From: Carex sylvatica | Taxonomy: Eukaryota; Streptophyta; Magnoliopsida; Poales; Cyperaceae | NCBI GenBank assembly: GCA_964058845.1 | Contig: CAXKVR010000034.1 | Coordinates: 62,001-126,000, forward strand | Length of the DNA: 64,000 nucleotides | Reading direction: 5' to 3' | Shown: positions 22,064 to 40,823 of the stretch, in pieces | How the letters are laid out: each line of letters begins with the position of its first letter | How positions within the stretch are numbered: the stretch's first letter is position 1 | Notes under the pieces: model-generated | What the model was told of the DNA's origin: nothing | The model's database searches: none | The model's input: the letters and a program-made list of their open reading frames with translations, nothing else | Translations under genes and position numbers: made by a program

Positions 22064-23261
22064 CAGTGTTCTAAATAGCTAGCTATAACGGCACTATAGC
22101 TACGCTATAGCTTTTCCGGACCATAAACATATATATGCTAAGCTATGAGATAAAAATGCGCTAACTCAGCTACGACTGTTATAGATGTAATAGCTAACCG
22201 CTACTACCGCTATGCGTGACGCATTATTGCTACCGCTATGCTACATGGACTTTTTTTTTGCAATTTATATGGGCTTATGTATTTCTATTCCTATTTCTAA
22301 TGCTACATGGTCTTCTACGATAAGTATGCTAAATCAAACTATGTGCTTCTGTTTTTATTTGTGTTTTATTCTCTCATTCTATATCGAAAAATATTCAAAT
22401 ATTAATTCTTTCTTTAATTTGATTGCTCATCGTATGGTATTCATTTGTAAAATTATTATCATTCGTTTCAATTGAAAGCTGATTTTGATTATTATTATTA
22501 TAATATATAAAATATTTAAAGAGGAGGGATCCAATTACACCATTTTTTGGTGACACCGAATTACACTCTATATTTTCGAAGTTCAAAAAATTGATCCAAA
22601 CCGTTCAACATGATGTATATGTTAAAATGTGCTTATAGATCAAATTTTATATTTTTTTTGAATTTTTTTACTATTTATTAAGACGGGTACAAAAATTCAA
22701 TGGTCTGAATATAGCGATTTTGTTAAATACTTAATTAATAGTAAAAAAATTTCAAAAAATATAAAATTTGATCTGCAAGTACATTTTAATATATCTATTA
22801 TGTTGAACGATTTGTATCGACTATTTGACTTTGAAAACTTTGAAAATCGAGAGTGTAATTCGGTATCACCAAAAAAAGTGTAATTGGATCCCTTCTTATG
22901 TTTAAATATGTATACTAACTTCATTTACTTTATAAAATTAATTGCTCTTCGTCTATTATAATATGTAATACTATGAAGTATATATGAACTATTAAATAAT
23001 GTTACTTTTTAAATATTTTTTTCCTTCTTATTTGCGTAATTAATAAAAAAAATATAGACATAGATTAGTTGTTATTTAGTTGTTATCTCAATTCTCCAAT
23101 ATTGATTATGTTAATAATCAGTAGAAATATAGAATATAAAATTTGAAAAGAAAAAAAAAAAAACGCTATGTAAGATAGCTTTCGTGCGCTATAGCTACGC
23201 TATTTGCAATTTTTTTTTTCCTCTCTTCGCTATGCCGTTATAATCGCTATTTAGAATCTTA
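22064..23261. mobile_element. hAT-like non-autonomous element with nested MITE
   Basis: The left end CAGTGTTCTAAATAGC pairs with the right end GCTATTTAGAATCTTA, with TATAACGGC continuing the inverted match. The flanks are CTAAATAC (22056-22063) and CAAAATAC (23262-23269), an 8-bp target duplication with one mismatch, as expected for hAT. Subterminal GCTATAGC/CGCTA motifs are abundant at both ends. A family A MITE (22521-22898) sits inside. There is no transposase. Confidence 0.72.
22521..22898. mobile_element. Foldback MITE, family A, copy A9, nested in the hAT element
   Basis: Tips GAGGAGGGATCCAATTACAC and TAATTGGATCCCTTCTT, with an inner tip repeat TTTTTTGGTGACACC. The arms and loop match A7 and A11 (TTCAATGGTCTGAATATAG). 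Its position inside 22064-23261 makes it younger than that insertion. Confidence 0.87.
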
Positions 23262-24979
23262 CAAAATACATTTTTTTTTTTTTAGAAAAATAATTGAAAG
23301 CAGTTGAAGAAGTATCTGGAACATAAATTTACCCAGCTCATTTATTTAGGGAATGTCTCGAACTCTAGATTGACTAAGACTAGCTAATTGTACTATGGTA
23401 AACGACAAAGCGTGTATACAGAGCCTTCATGTAGCAACCTTAAATAAATGCAGATTTATTCCAATCAAAGATAGAACCTATGAAGCGATAGGATGACAAT
23501 CAAACATAGCTCACTGACAATCAAAGATAGAACCTACGAGCCGACAATTGTTAATAGTTTTAAAATATGAGCTGGTTCGCAAGCTCACAAGTTGAATCGA
23601 GTCGAATCAAGTGTTTACATAAGCTAAGCCGAGCTGAACCGAGTCAAATTTGAGCTTTTTTTAGTTTCAAATCCAATTCGTTATGAAATATTGAACCACT
23701 GAACTTATTGATTTGTGAACCGGCTCGACTCATTAGCAATCCTACTGGTGGGACTGAATCCAGACCAATGGATTCTACTTGTACAGATGAATGATCATAA
23801 AGATGAGACCAATCATGCATGTGAGTCTGGGATTGTGTTAAATGGAAAGTTCTGATGAGGGTGGTGTATTTTGAGATCGACTGATGCTTGAGATGACATT
23901 AATTAATTTTATTTATAGATATCTTGGATATATATGGAACTTTTGACAAAGCTAGCGTCAACTCATAACCCTCTATTTCTTAATTTCTCTTACCGTTTCT
24001 GCGATGTGTGAGTGTGATAAATTATCGTGTCGAAAATAATATGAAATGTTGCACCATATATATATATAACCCAACACATCTTTTGGTTGCACCAATTCAC
24101 TTGCATCTATATATTCAGAATTTCAGATGCAACTATTCAAAGATCGATAATGTAAAATTTGGACACATATTTTATTTAGACCAATATGGTATAATCCATA
24201 CTTTAATGTCATAATATATTCAAATACTAATTCAGCCCAAATAATTTGACCTGTAACACATTTTCAACACGAAATGCTGAAATGGGCCTCCACAAGATGC
24301 GAATTGGAGGGGGTTCTAGAAATCGAGTTAGTGGATCGAATAAGTCTCAACAAATTAATTTAAAAAGAAGTTCCAATTATATATAAATATATATAGGTGG
24401 AATTAATTAATATTGCGGAGACGGTATTGCCTATGAGCTATTTCAAATAAAAAAAAGAAAAGAAATAGGTAATTGTTCATGATTCACTGAATCTCCTAGT
24501 TATTTTTATTTATTTCCATTTCAAGAATCTCCTAGTTTTGATTCACTGTACCAAGATATTGGAATTTACTAACCATATATATATATCTCTGACGTATAAT
24601 ATATATATATAGGGAGATAATTGATTGACTGCCCGTCTGCCCGTCTGCCCGTCTGCCCCGTACTTAATTTTGTTCCCTCCATCATGTGATAATGGGACCC
24701 ACCTGTCATATTTGTGGGAAAATTGGTGATGTTCAAATTAATCCCAGGCACTGTATATAATTTTCATAACTGAATGCATGTATCGTATAATTACAAAGAT
24801 ACAGTACTAATTTGTGGGAAATTTGGTGTCATCTGAATTTTCCCTCAAAATTAATATATACCTCATGCATGCCCCTCAACCTCAATATTATAAATGAATC
24901 TAATTCCCACAGCAAACACATCAATTCAAAACCCAAAACTCGCTCAAGTTCCAAATCAAAGATATCTATATATATATCA
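23262..24979. other. Intergenic DNA and gibberellin oxidase 5' flank
   Basis: No gene before the oxidase. A short minisatellite of about four TGCCCGTC units lies at 24631-24658. A TATATA followed by CATGCATG (an RY-type seed-gene motif) lies about 110-120 bp upstream of the oxidase start codon and may be promoter. Confidence 0.4.
24631..24658. repeat. TGCCCGTC short tandem repeat
   Basis: About four head-to-tail 8-bp units (GCCCGTCT), GC-rich against an AT-rich background. Confidence 0.85.
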
Positions 24980-26261
24980 ATGTCATCTCAAGCATCATCA
25001 GTCGACCTCAAAATACACCACCCTCACAACTTTCGATTTAACTCAATCCCAGACTCACATGATTGGTCTCATGATCTCTATCATCATCCATCCGTACAAG
25101 TAGAATCCATTGGTCTCAATTCAGTCCCACTCATCGATCTAAATGATCCAAACTTAATTTACAAAATAGGTAAAGCATGTCAAGAATGGGGAGTTTTCCT
25201 CATAAGGAATCATGGTATTGAACCAGAACTTTTGAACCGGTTTGGTTCACAAATCCATCGGTTATTCGCACTGCCAGTCGAAGTCAAGCTCAAGGTGGCC
25301 AAGACTCAAGGAACAGATTCAGGCTATGGTGGTGTACCTATCTCTCAACTTTTTCCCAAGTTCATGTGGTATGAAGGATTTGCCATCACAAATGCCTCTC
25401 CTGTTCACCAGGCACAGATACTTTGGCCGGATGATTCTTCTTCCTTTTGGTATATATATATATATATATATAATCTTTAATAATTGTACGTACTTGTACT
25501 TGTAGATAAACTTTCTTAATTACTAACTCATAATACAAATTAAAAGAAATTCTATAATGTCTACAAACATAATAATTTAATTTACTGTTTCATTTTTTTT
25601 TTTATGAATAAATTAATACATCACATGCATGCATTTTGTCTGTAGCGAGGTGATTGAGGAATACAAGAAGGCCATAATTCCATTAGGCTATAGATTGATG
25701 CATTTGATGCTTCTTTCATTGGGATTGACTGAAGAAGAAATAGACAATACCCTAATAGGAGATTCCAGCAAAATAAAGAATGCAATTCATCTCAACTCAT
25801 ATCCTGCTTGTCCTGATCCTGATCGGGTTGTCGGTCTGGCACCCCACACTGACACCGGCTTTGTTACCATTTTATACCATAATGGAGTAAGCGGGCTTCA
25901 GGTCTTGAGGCGCAAAGATGATATTGGCCCGGCAAGATGGGTCACGGTACCGGTGGTACCTGACACATTGGTAGTCAATATTTGTGATCTCATGCATGTT
26001 CTGTCTAATGGAATGTTTCACAATGTTGTGCACCGGTCTACGGTGAGCAAGATGCATCAACGACTGTCGGCTGCGCACTTCTTTGGGCCTCAAGTTGATG
26101 TGAAGGTGGGGCCTCTTAGTGAGTTAACGGGACCAGAGCAGGGCCCGCCTGTGTATAGGCCAATGACGTGGTTGGAGTTGCAGAAGTTGAAGAGTATGCT
26201 TCATGATAAGGCGCTTCAAGCAATGAAAATAGATGGCAAAATAGAGGAGCTAGCTAGCTAG
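24980..26261 (+). CDS. Gibberellin 3-oxidase-like dioxygenase, 2 exons
   Basis: Exon 1 is 24980-25449 and exon 2 is 25646-26261: 1086 nt, 361 aa, the usual family length. The N-terminal DIOX_N part holds VPLIDLNDPN and ACQEWGVFLIRNHGI. The catalytic 2OG-Fe(II) domain has the iron ligands H224 and D226 (APHTDTGFVTILY) and H286 (NVVHRS), and the 2-oxoglutarate pair R296 and S298 (QRLSAAHFFGP). The intron splits a Cys codon just before EVIEEY, the same place as in gibberellin 3-oxidases (YCDIVEEY in relatives). MWYEGFAIT also fits 3-oxidases better than 20- or 2-oxidases. It would convert GA9/GA20 to active GA4/GA1 in the cytosol. An upstream in-frame ATG at 24812 adds low-complexity residues and was not chosen. 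The donor sits directly on a (TA)n tract. A damaged copy lies at 15650-15987. Confidence 0.9.
25450..25472. repeat. (TA)n microsatellite forming the 5' end of the intron
   Basis: The intron begins GTATATATAT and the TA run starts within the donor site. Confidence 0.85.
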
Positions 26262-26586
26262 GGTGCGTGAGGATCGAATTGAGACAGTGAGACGAAAGTA
26301 GTTACTAAGCTATGAATCCTATATATATATGTTGCTATATGAGCATATATATATATATATAATTAATGATTCTGATATAATAATAAGTTATAAGAAAATG
26401 ATCGATGTAATTTATTATTTTTGTGGCATTTGAATCAATGTACCTCTGAGAGCGTGTGCGTGCTACGTACTTTCAAAATAGAAAAAGATTATTTTTAGCC
26501 GGCCTCATTATTATATAAATATCAAAATGCATGACGTATGAAGGAAAACATGCATATATATATCTTCATTTTTATATTATGCACTT
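26262..26586. other. 3' flank of the gibberellin oxidase
   Basis: Contains TA-rich tracts near 26320-26362 and probably the 3' untranslated region. No other gene is seen. Confidence 0.45.
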
Positions 26587-26806
26587 AGTTGTCCTGATCC
26601 GTCAACGGCTGAGATTGAAAGATAAATTTTCAAATTGAATATCAACCCTCCAATCACTTAATCTACCTTCTTTTGATTATATACATTTATTTTATGTGTA
26701 GAAGTTTACATTTAGTTAAAAACATACTTGCCACACAGACTGTTACATGGTTTATCACATTAAAATAGAATAAATCCTTAGCAATTTGTTTCCTTATTTC
26801 TCCTTA
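26587..26806. repeat. Dispersed repeat, copy 1 (direct copy at 27635)
   Basis: Shares ATTGAAAGATAAA, GTAGAAGTTTA, ATTTAGTTAAAAACATA and TTTGTTTCCTTATTT in the same order with 27635-27855, diverged by roughly a fifth to a quarter by eye. Part of an AT-rich repeat complex of unknown type, possibly Helitron-derived. Confidence 0.75.
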
Positions 26807-27634
26807 CAGCTATCTTATATTATTCCAGTTAAATTATTTTCTTATTGGGGGAGCGCCATAGTCTCATTGCTTTCTTAAATCCGCCATAAATTATATTATG
26901 TGAGAGAGATAACATGTTCAAAGAAATTAAGTATTCTTTGTTCAAATATTTAGTTTATTTAGATAAAAATTAGAATCGAGTCTCTCAATTGAAGATATTT
27001 AATTTGATTCGCTAATTGAGTTTCGAACATATAAACAAACTTTCACACGAAGCGCTATTATAAATGTAAATTATAAATTATGCATGTAGATGTGAATATG
27101 GTAATAATGAGCAAATTAATAATTAAAAAATTTCATAATTTATATCATATGAAATGAAAAATATGAAAAATATCAGGGGGTAATTGCAAAAAATATCAGT
27201 TAACAACTTCAAATTCTCTTTATGTTGTATTAAATTGCAATGTATTATGTATATACAATATTTATCATCATGATCCTATATGTAATGCAGAGTGAATACA
27301 GCTGTGAAATTTAATCACCAAAAATATCATGCGGAGAATCCGAAAGATGTTTAAAGGAGAAAGAAAATAAATTATATATAAAGTTTAAAAAGACTACTGA
27401 ATCAGAATCAGGGGGAATGGCGGTGAATCTTTTATGGGTGGTTTGATAGAGATTTTGTTTGACATTTTTCCTTTTGAGGAAAAAAAAAATGTCTAGAAAG
27501 TCATATGGTCTTCGACAGAGAGATGCAGAAACGGCAAGCAATTATTTATTAATATATAAGAATCGTATAGTAATTAATTTAATTTTACTTATTATATATC
27601 TCTATTTCATTATTAAGCATGCATGCGGGTATTC

Positions 27635-27855
27635 GATCAGTCAATGACTACGATTGAAAGATAAAATTTCAAATTTAATCTCAGCTCTCCAATCACATAA
27701 TTTGTCTTTTTTTTATTAAATACATCTGAATAATATGTAGAAGTTTAAATTTAGTTAAAAACATATTCGCCACACATACAGCCTCACAATGCATTACAAT
27801 TAAAATTAAATAGACTTAGAAATTTAGTGATATAATTATTTGTTTCCTTATTTTT
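27635..27855. repeat. Dispersed repeat, copy 2
   Basis: See the copy at 26587-26806; same orientation, about 1 kb apart. Confidence 0.75.
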
Positions 27856-27889
27856 TTCCATCTCCAATTGAACCGATTTCACCTTTTGT

Positions 27890-28020
27890 TTATGCACGGT
27901 GAATCACAGAGTGCATATTTTAACTGGTCGAATTTTAATTCGTGCAAGGTAAAAGTGAGAGAAAATTTATTTTCGGACCATACTGTCTCTCTCTTAAAAA
28001 AGAAAACTAATAAAGCTGTG
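27890..28020. repeat. Repeat arm, inverted copy at 28860-28990
   Basis: TTAATTCGTGCAAGGTAAAAG and AGAAAACTAATAAAGCTG occur in reverse complement at about 28866-28960 with moderate divergence. They may be the arms of an old inverted element. Confidence 0.6.
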
Positions 28021-28859
28021 CATGTTCTAATCATTGAAATTAGGAAAGTTATCTTTGTATGGCTGATCGACATTTATTAAAAATCTGCATTCCAAATAAA
28101 TTAACAACAATTTCAAAATATCTTCCTAATAGAAAGATTGAGAATCTCTTATCTTTCAGTGCCACTGTCAAATGCTATGTTGTCCTTACAAATAAACACA
28201 TAATGCAACAAATAAACACATAATGCAACAGAGGAAGATATACGATCTTATAATAACATAGGCGCTTACCATGACCAGATTTATATTGGTACAAATCAGA
28301 AGGAAGACTTTTCATATCTCATCAATTAAACTGGATGCACATTTTTAAAAGATGTAGAAAAATAAAAATAAAGTGAAAACCATATATATACAACCTAAAT
28401 TAAAATTAATTACTTCTAAAAACTTTAATTTAATAACATAAATTCGAATAGGATGTTTTAGGATGTTTGATAAACAGTTTATTATTATTCTAAAAATATA
28501 ACTATAATCTTCAAAAAATAGAAATATCATTTAAATTAATCATAGTCAACAAAATTTAATTAAATTTGTCTACAAAATTGAGTAAAAGTAAAACTTCCGT
28601 ACACAATAAAATAAAATAAAAAATTAAAACTGTTTGAAAAATAAAAGTAACAAAATATTTTGAATTCCTTTGTTAAATTGAAACTTGAGAATTTGAAATA
28701 ATCTGAAACAAATGTTGGAAAGCAAAATAATTTAAAAGATGAAAGTAAAAGAAAAGATGGCATTTACTAATTTGTCAACGAAAATAAATGACATATCTAC
28801 TTATTACTTTTATTATTTATTTCCTTTATTTGCACTAACCAGTATCTTCCTTTAATCAC

Positions 28860-28990
28860 AAATTTTCAGCTTTATTAGTTTTCTTTTCGGAGAGAGGACA
28901 GTATAGCCCCAAAAAAAAATACCTCTCACCTTTGCCTTGTACGAATTAATATATGAAATGTTAAAATTTGCACACTGCATCACATTAGAT
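28860..28990. repeat. Repeat arm, inverted copy of 27890-28020
   Basis: Carries CAGCTTTATTAGTTTTCTTT and CTTTGCCTTGTACGAATTAA, the inverted counterparts of the other arm. Confidence 0.6.
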
Positions 28991-30180
28991 ATTACCGTGA
29001 TAGCATAATAGAAAATTGGTGTCATTATTTTATCTTTCATAGAAGCACAAATTAGGAGGATTTCAATGTATATAGATCAATTGAAAATCATAACACAAAT
29101 TAGCAGGATTTCAATGTTTTCTTATTTCTCCTCTGTTTTTATTTATGTACAGATTATCATGACAGAATGAAAATTATTTTTTTCTTTATTTCCATATTTA
29201 TCTTTGTTTGTTTCTATATAAATCTCAACGACTATAAATCAAAAACTAAAATATATTTGATTGGAGTTGTTTCTATACAAATCACCCCACCACCTTGAAT
29301 CGAGAAAATCAAGAATAAAGATATTGCCATTTCAAATTAACTTGTTTTCTCATTTCGCCATCTGTATTCATACAAAAAATTTCTTTTCTCCAGCTTCCAT
29401 TTGCCTTGCGAATTAGGGTTTCGAATTATGTTCAAATCGTAAGCTCCTTTTTTTCATTTATAATGACTTTGAGCTTCTTATTTTCATATATTTATGTGTA
29501 TTTTACAAGAAAATAAAAAATGAACAAGTGAGGTTACTGGCTAACTCCATTCGTGGACATCAGGTACACTATATGTTGTGCATAATTTTTTTTCAAGGGA
29601 AAAAAAATATGATATATCGATAACAGTTTTATTTGTTCTTATTTTCCAGTGAGGTTCATTTTTCATTTTCATCTTTCATTTTTTTATATTGATGTGTATT
29701 TTATTTTTATCTTTGTTATGATGTTTTTCTTCTATTTTAATATGTATTTTTTTGTGAATTCGAGTAATTACTACTTAATCATTACATTTATCACTTGGTA
29801 CTTCTATATATGGCAACCAATGATGATTTGATTGTTAATTTTAAATATCATGTAAATGAATAAGGTACGAACCATATTAATTTAGCATTTCTAATTTTAT
29901 TATATTTTTTCAATTGCAGCAATTAAAATTTACTTTTAATATTTTTTTTGTTCATTTTTAAAAATGTTAGACTACATCGAAGAGGATCACACTACCAATG
30001 ATACTTCAACATTTTTTGTCATGTTATATTTGATTTATTTTTTTTAACTTGTTGTTGATTTTTTTAATGTTATTTATTATTTATCTCTTTTTTTGTCATT
30101 TGTATTTTTTATTTTCATTTATATATTTTCTGAATTCTGGATGAAATGTCATAAAAAATTCTCTTCATATTCTATTTAAT
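28991..30180. other. AT-rich stretch upstream of a Helitron-type 3' end
   Basis: No coding frame with a recognisable domain; long T-rich segments. Probably the body of a non-autonomous Helitron-like element whose 5' end I could not place. Confidence 0.35.
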
Positions 30181-30190
30181 CTTATAATAT

Positions 30191-30221
30191 CCCGTTGCAA
30201 CGCACGGGCCACGAGACTAGT
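30191..30221 (+). mobile_element. Helitron-type 3' terminus
   Basis: The hairpin CCCGTTGCAACGCACGGG (stem CCCGT/ACGGG) is followed eight bases later by CTAG and a T, then a (TA)n tract. A 3' subterminal hairpin 6-12 bp before CTRR, inserted 5' of T, defines Helitron ends. The CCCGTTGCAACGCACGGG core is a common plant form. The matching TC 5' end was not located. Confidence 0.75.
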
Positions 30222-31243
30222 GTATATATATATATATATATATATTATTTTGGGTTTTGGGCACACTTAATCCATTTCCTACCAAAAGTGCTCGCGTTTT
30301 TGTCCTTTTTTATCTCGGGGAGATTTGTGTGATACGTGGATATATTTTGACTGTTGCATTATAACAGAACTGGAAACGTCCAGTTTACAACAAATGGAGG
30401 GGATATATGCAATTAATAAAGAAACTCAACTGCCAGTCAGCTGCTCAAGCCCAATATTTCTCAAGCTGAGACGGGACCTATTATATCCCGGCCAGCTTTT
30501 TTCTTTTCAGCTTAGCGGAGATAGCAGTTTGGATTAGCGGTGATTAATCCGGACAGAAATGTTTAATTAATGTTACCGTTCGTGGCACGGGATAAATGGT
30601 CCCGTTTTATGGGATTTTGAAGTGCGACATGACAGTGATACTTTGGTAGTGTACAACAGAGACGGGACATAAATTTGTTCGATGAAATTGGCTATATATA
30701 TCAAATATGTGCTATATACTATGCTGAGCAGGAGGAGGAGTCAATCTCAATTCATCATATGTAACAGATTGGCCATACATACAGTACTGATACACAGTCA
30801 CATCATAGTTGATATGATATGGATCACAAATAACTCAGCAAAACCATGCACCTGTTTTCTTAGAGGAAGCTACACGCAGGTACTGTTACAGCACAAAGAA
30901 AAAACGGGGGAATTAAAGAAATGCAGGCAGGATTTTGTTTTCTCAATGTGGAACGTACGAAAGATTCCGGATGATTTTCACACAGAACCACAAAGAAACA
31001 ATACAACTCACTGAAGAAGTTTTTCAGAAAAGAGCTTATATATGGTTTCCATTTTCAACTAGAAGAGAAGAGCCCATCCGATCGACTTTTTATTACAGTC
31101 ATTCCAACTTTGCATTATAACTGCTAAACTATACGTTTTTTAATACCTTGTCATTCCAACTTTTTATTACAGTCAAGCAGCATGTAGAATAACACAGTAG
31201 AATTACATCAAGTATTAATTGGTTAATAACATACATCTACGTA
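30222..31243. other. Intergenic DNA and probable ABCC 3' UTR
   Basis: A (TA)n tract at 30222-30245, then unremarkable sequence without a supportable gene. The part nearest 31243 is downstream of the ABCC stop codon on the minus strand. Confidence 0.45.
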
Positions 31244-38282
<7,039 letters not shown>

Positions 38283-38656
38283 TTATAAAGCGGACAGGAA
38301 GATAGAGAGCTCAGACCTCTTGAATTGTTGTGCTTAATTCCTGGTTTCTTTTTAATTATCTACAATTATCTCCCCTTTCATTTCCGCATCTATAAATTGC
38401 GAAGAGAGGATGGAACGGTGCTATATTTTAAAAGTAGAAAATATCGGAAACTATTTTTATTAATTTCATTTCCGCATATGCGGCATATCACATCGGTATT
38501 TTTAGTTAATGCAGACGATGCGGGCTCTATATATAGTATAGAAAGTATTTATTCAATTAAATTTGATTAGCTTAATTTGTATGAGCTGTTGCCTTTGATG
38601 AATGATTCAGATTATGTCCATTGAATATATCACTGGACATCACCAAATTCAAACTA
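38283..38656. promoter_or_regulatory. Short putative promoter of the ABCC gene
   Basis: Only about 375 bp separate the ABCC start codon from the partial ABCC duplicate. TATA-like sequence occurs on the minus strand near 38391 (ATTTATAG). No specific regulatory site can be named. Confidence 0.4.
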
Positions 38657-39699
38657 ACACTCCAACACTGTTCATCATATGCATGTTAGTTTTTATATTA
38701 GAAATTTCAAATTAATCCTGTGTTGTATCTTTACCCTGTTTGTATTGAACAGCGGTACTGCATTGTCTACCTAAATAACAAAACCCATCAATTGAAATAA
38801 CCACACCCATCAATTTTCTTATAAAGCATACTTACCAGGCATTTTTAAAAGCTAAACTTGCTTCTTAGAACATCAGTTTTAGTCATGTACTAATAATGAG
38901 ATCACAAGAAGGAAATTTTATATCCTTTAATATATAGTTAGAATTCTAAAATTCTCACAAGAAAAATAAAGGTACCTGGTACCAAAGGCACAAGGCAATC
39001 ATAGGAACAAACACAACAAACACCTGCCATGCAACTTGTAATATGACGGCTCTGATACCAACAAGTTGTATCAATGTAAAGGAATAATTTGCCGATCTGG
39101 TACGGTATGCTGGTATCAACCTCACTCTGATCTGTTGAAACCTGCAAGAATTAATCAAAAGCAAAAATTCAATTTTATGCCACTCTAACGACATAAGAAT
39201 ATTTAAAAATGCGGACATAAGAATAAGAAAGACCCTTGCCTTTTGTATTCTGATTATATGGTATCAAATTTTTACTTTCATTCTGGGTCATCTTGTTCTC
39301 AATTTTCTGATTGGAACTGAAGGCATCCAGTTCTGCGGGGGAAATGGAGTGAAGTGCTATTTTTCTGATTCAAGTATTTCTTGGTATTTGCCTGTTTGTG
39401 CTATTTTTCCTTCTTTCATTACCTTGAAAGAAAAATTAAAATTAATCAGTGTACATTGAAAAGGAAAGTGCCAAAGAAAGAAAATACAACCAAAGACTTG
39501 CGAGGATGACATGATCAGCAGCTGGCAGGAATTCAACTTGGTGTGTAACATAAATCACGGTCTTAGATGCTAGAATCCCCAATAAGCATTCCTATAAAAA
39601 ATATTTTTAGTTTAGTTGAAAGAACAGTTATAAATGAAGAACAAACCCAACAAAAGCTGCACTGATCCAACTCGTTTAAGCATTCTACACTGATTATTT

Positions 39700-40451
39700 T
39701 GTTGGAATTTAGAGAAGTCTAAATTACAATTATAATTTGGACTATGTGTTATATAATTATATGTTTCATACTGTCATAAATAAATGTCTAAATAAGTTAT
39801 CATTAATTGGGCATTGTACGTATTTTAATTAGGATATGGTCCGAAATACGTATAGAATATTCAGGTAATTATTTCTAATTGTTGATGGACCGATTAGAAA
39901 TATTACAATATGGACTCATGATAAATTAGAATAATAATATTGACTAGATTAAATTCTGGCCATATTTGGTTTATTTCTAATATGCTTCTAGAAGTATTTA
40001 TGGTTATTCTTAAGTCAAAATAGAATTCTAAATTCTGAACGGACTTGGCTAATTATAGCATAACCGACTTGGCTAATTATAGCATTTTTACGAGTATTTA
40101 AGGGCTGGGTCTCCAAGGCAGCAGCAATCAATTTCTTTCAGATTAAATTCTGAAATTAGATTTAGCCTCTTTATACTGCTCCATTAAGTCTAAAGACGAG
40201 ATTCTATTCAAGTAAATTCAGAGAAGAATCTCGACAGGCATTACTGCAAGCTTTGAAAGGATTTGAGGCCTCAAGTTCAAAGTTCAAGCATTCAAGAATG
40301 GCTGTAGAAGTGTTCAAGTCTTTGATCTCGATTGAGTGTCGAGTAACAACACGTTCAAGATGGAACAAGGTAATTCCGCTGCCTTGATTAAGTTTTATTT
40401 CTGCATAGGATGGTCTTAGGGCATGTTTAAGAGTGCGCTTATGCACCAACA
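39700..40451. mobile_element. Solo LTR, 752 bp
   Basis: Begins TGTTGGAATTTAG and ends GCACCAACA (TG...CA with inverted TGTTGG/CCAACA), flanked by TATTT at 39695-39699 and 40452-40456, a 5-bp target duplication. It interrupts ABCC-pseudogene intron sequence. There is no internal region, so it is probably the product of LTR-LTR recombination. It contains an internal 24-bp direct repeat near 40040-40085 (ACTTGGCTAATTATAGCAT). Confidence 0.85.
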
Positions 40452-40547
40452 TATTTGTGTGTTGTTAGGTTGATTGTTGTGTCTGCTTTGAACTTACTGC
40501 AAATCCAAAGTAGGTAAATTCAACTAAAAATATTACCTTAAAGAGGT

Positions 40548-40736
40548 TATTAGACTGATTATAGGATTTATGCTTATTGGATTGTATTAATCTTAACAGG
40601 TTGCATCTATAGCTGTTAGGACTCTTCTCTGTATTTCTCTCTGAACTAAAAGCCTATATAAAGGCTAGCGCTTGTAATCGATTGGGTTAATAAAATACAG
40701 ATTACAAATCAATTACTCTATTTCTCTCTTCTTGTA
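40548..40736 (+). repeat. copia-1 5' LTR
   Basis: 189 bp, differing from the 3' LTR by about four substitutions and one indel. The first two bases (TG) are missing at the insertion junction. It holds a probable TATA box (CTATATAAAGG). Confidence 0.93.
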
Positions 40737-40746
40737 TGGTATCAGA
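40737..40746 (+). other. copia-1 primer-binding site
   Basis: TGGTATCAGA, complementary to the 3' end of initiator methionine tRNA in plant copia elements, immediately after the 5' LTR. Confidence 0.85.
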
Positions 40747-40823
40747 TAGGTTTGTTGTCTCCCTCTCTCTCTCTCTCTCTCTCTCCCTCTCGTTCTTCAA
40801 TCTTGATTTCTTGAGTTCCTGCC

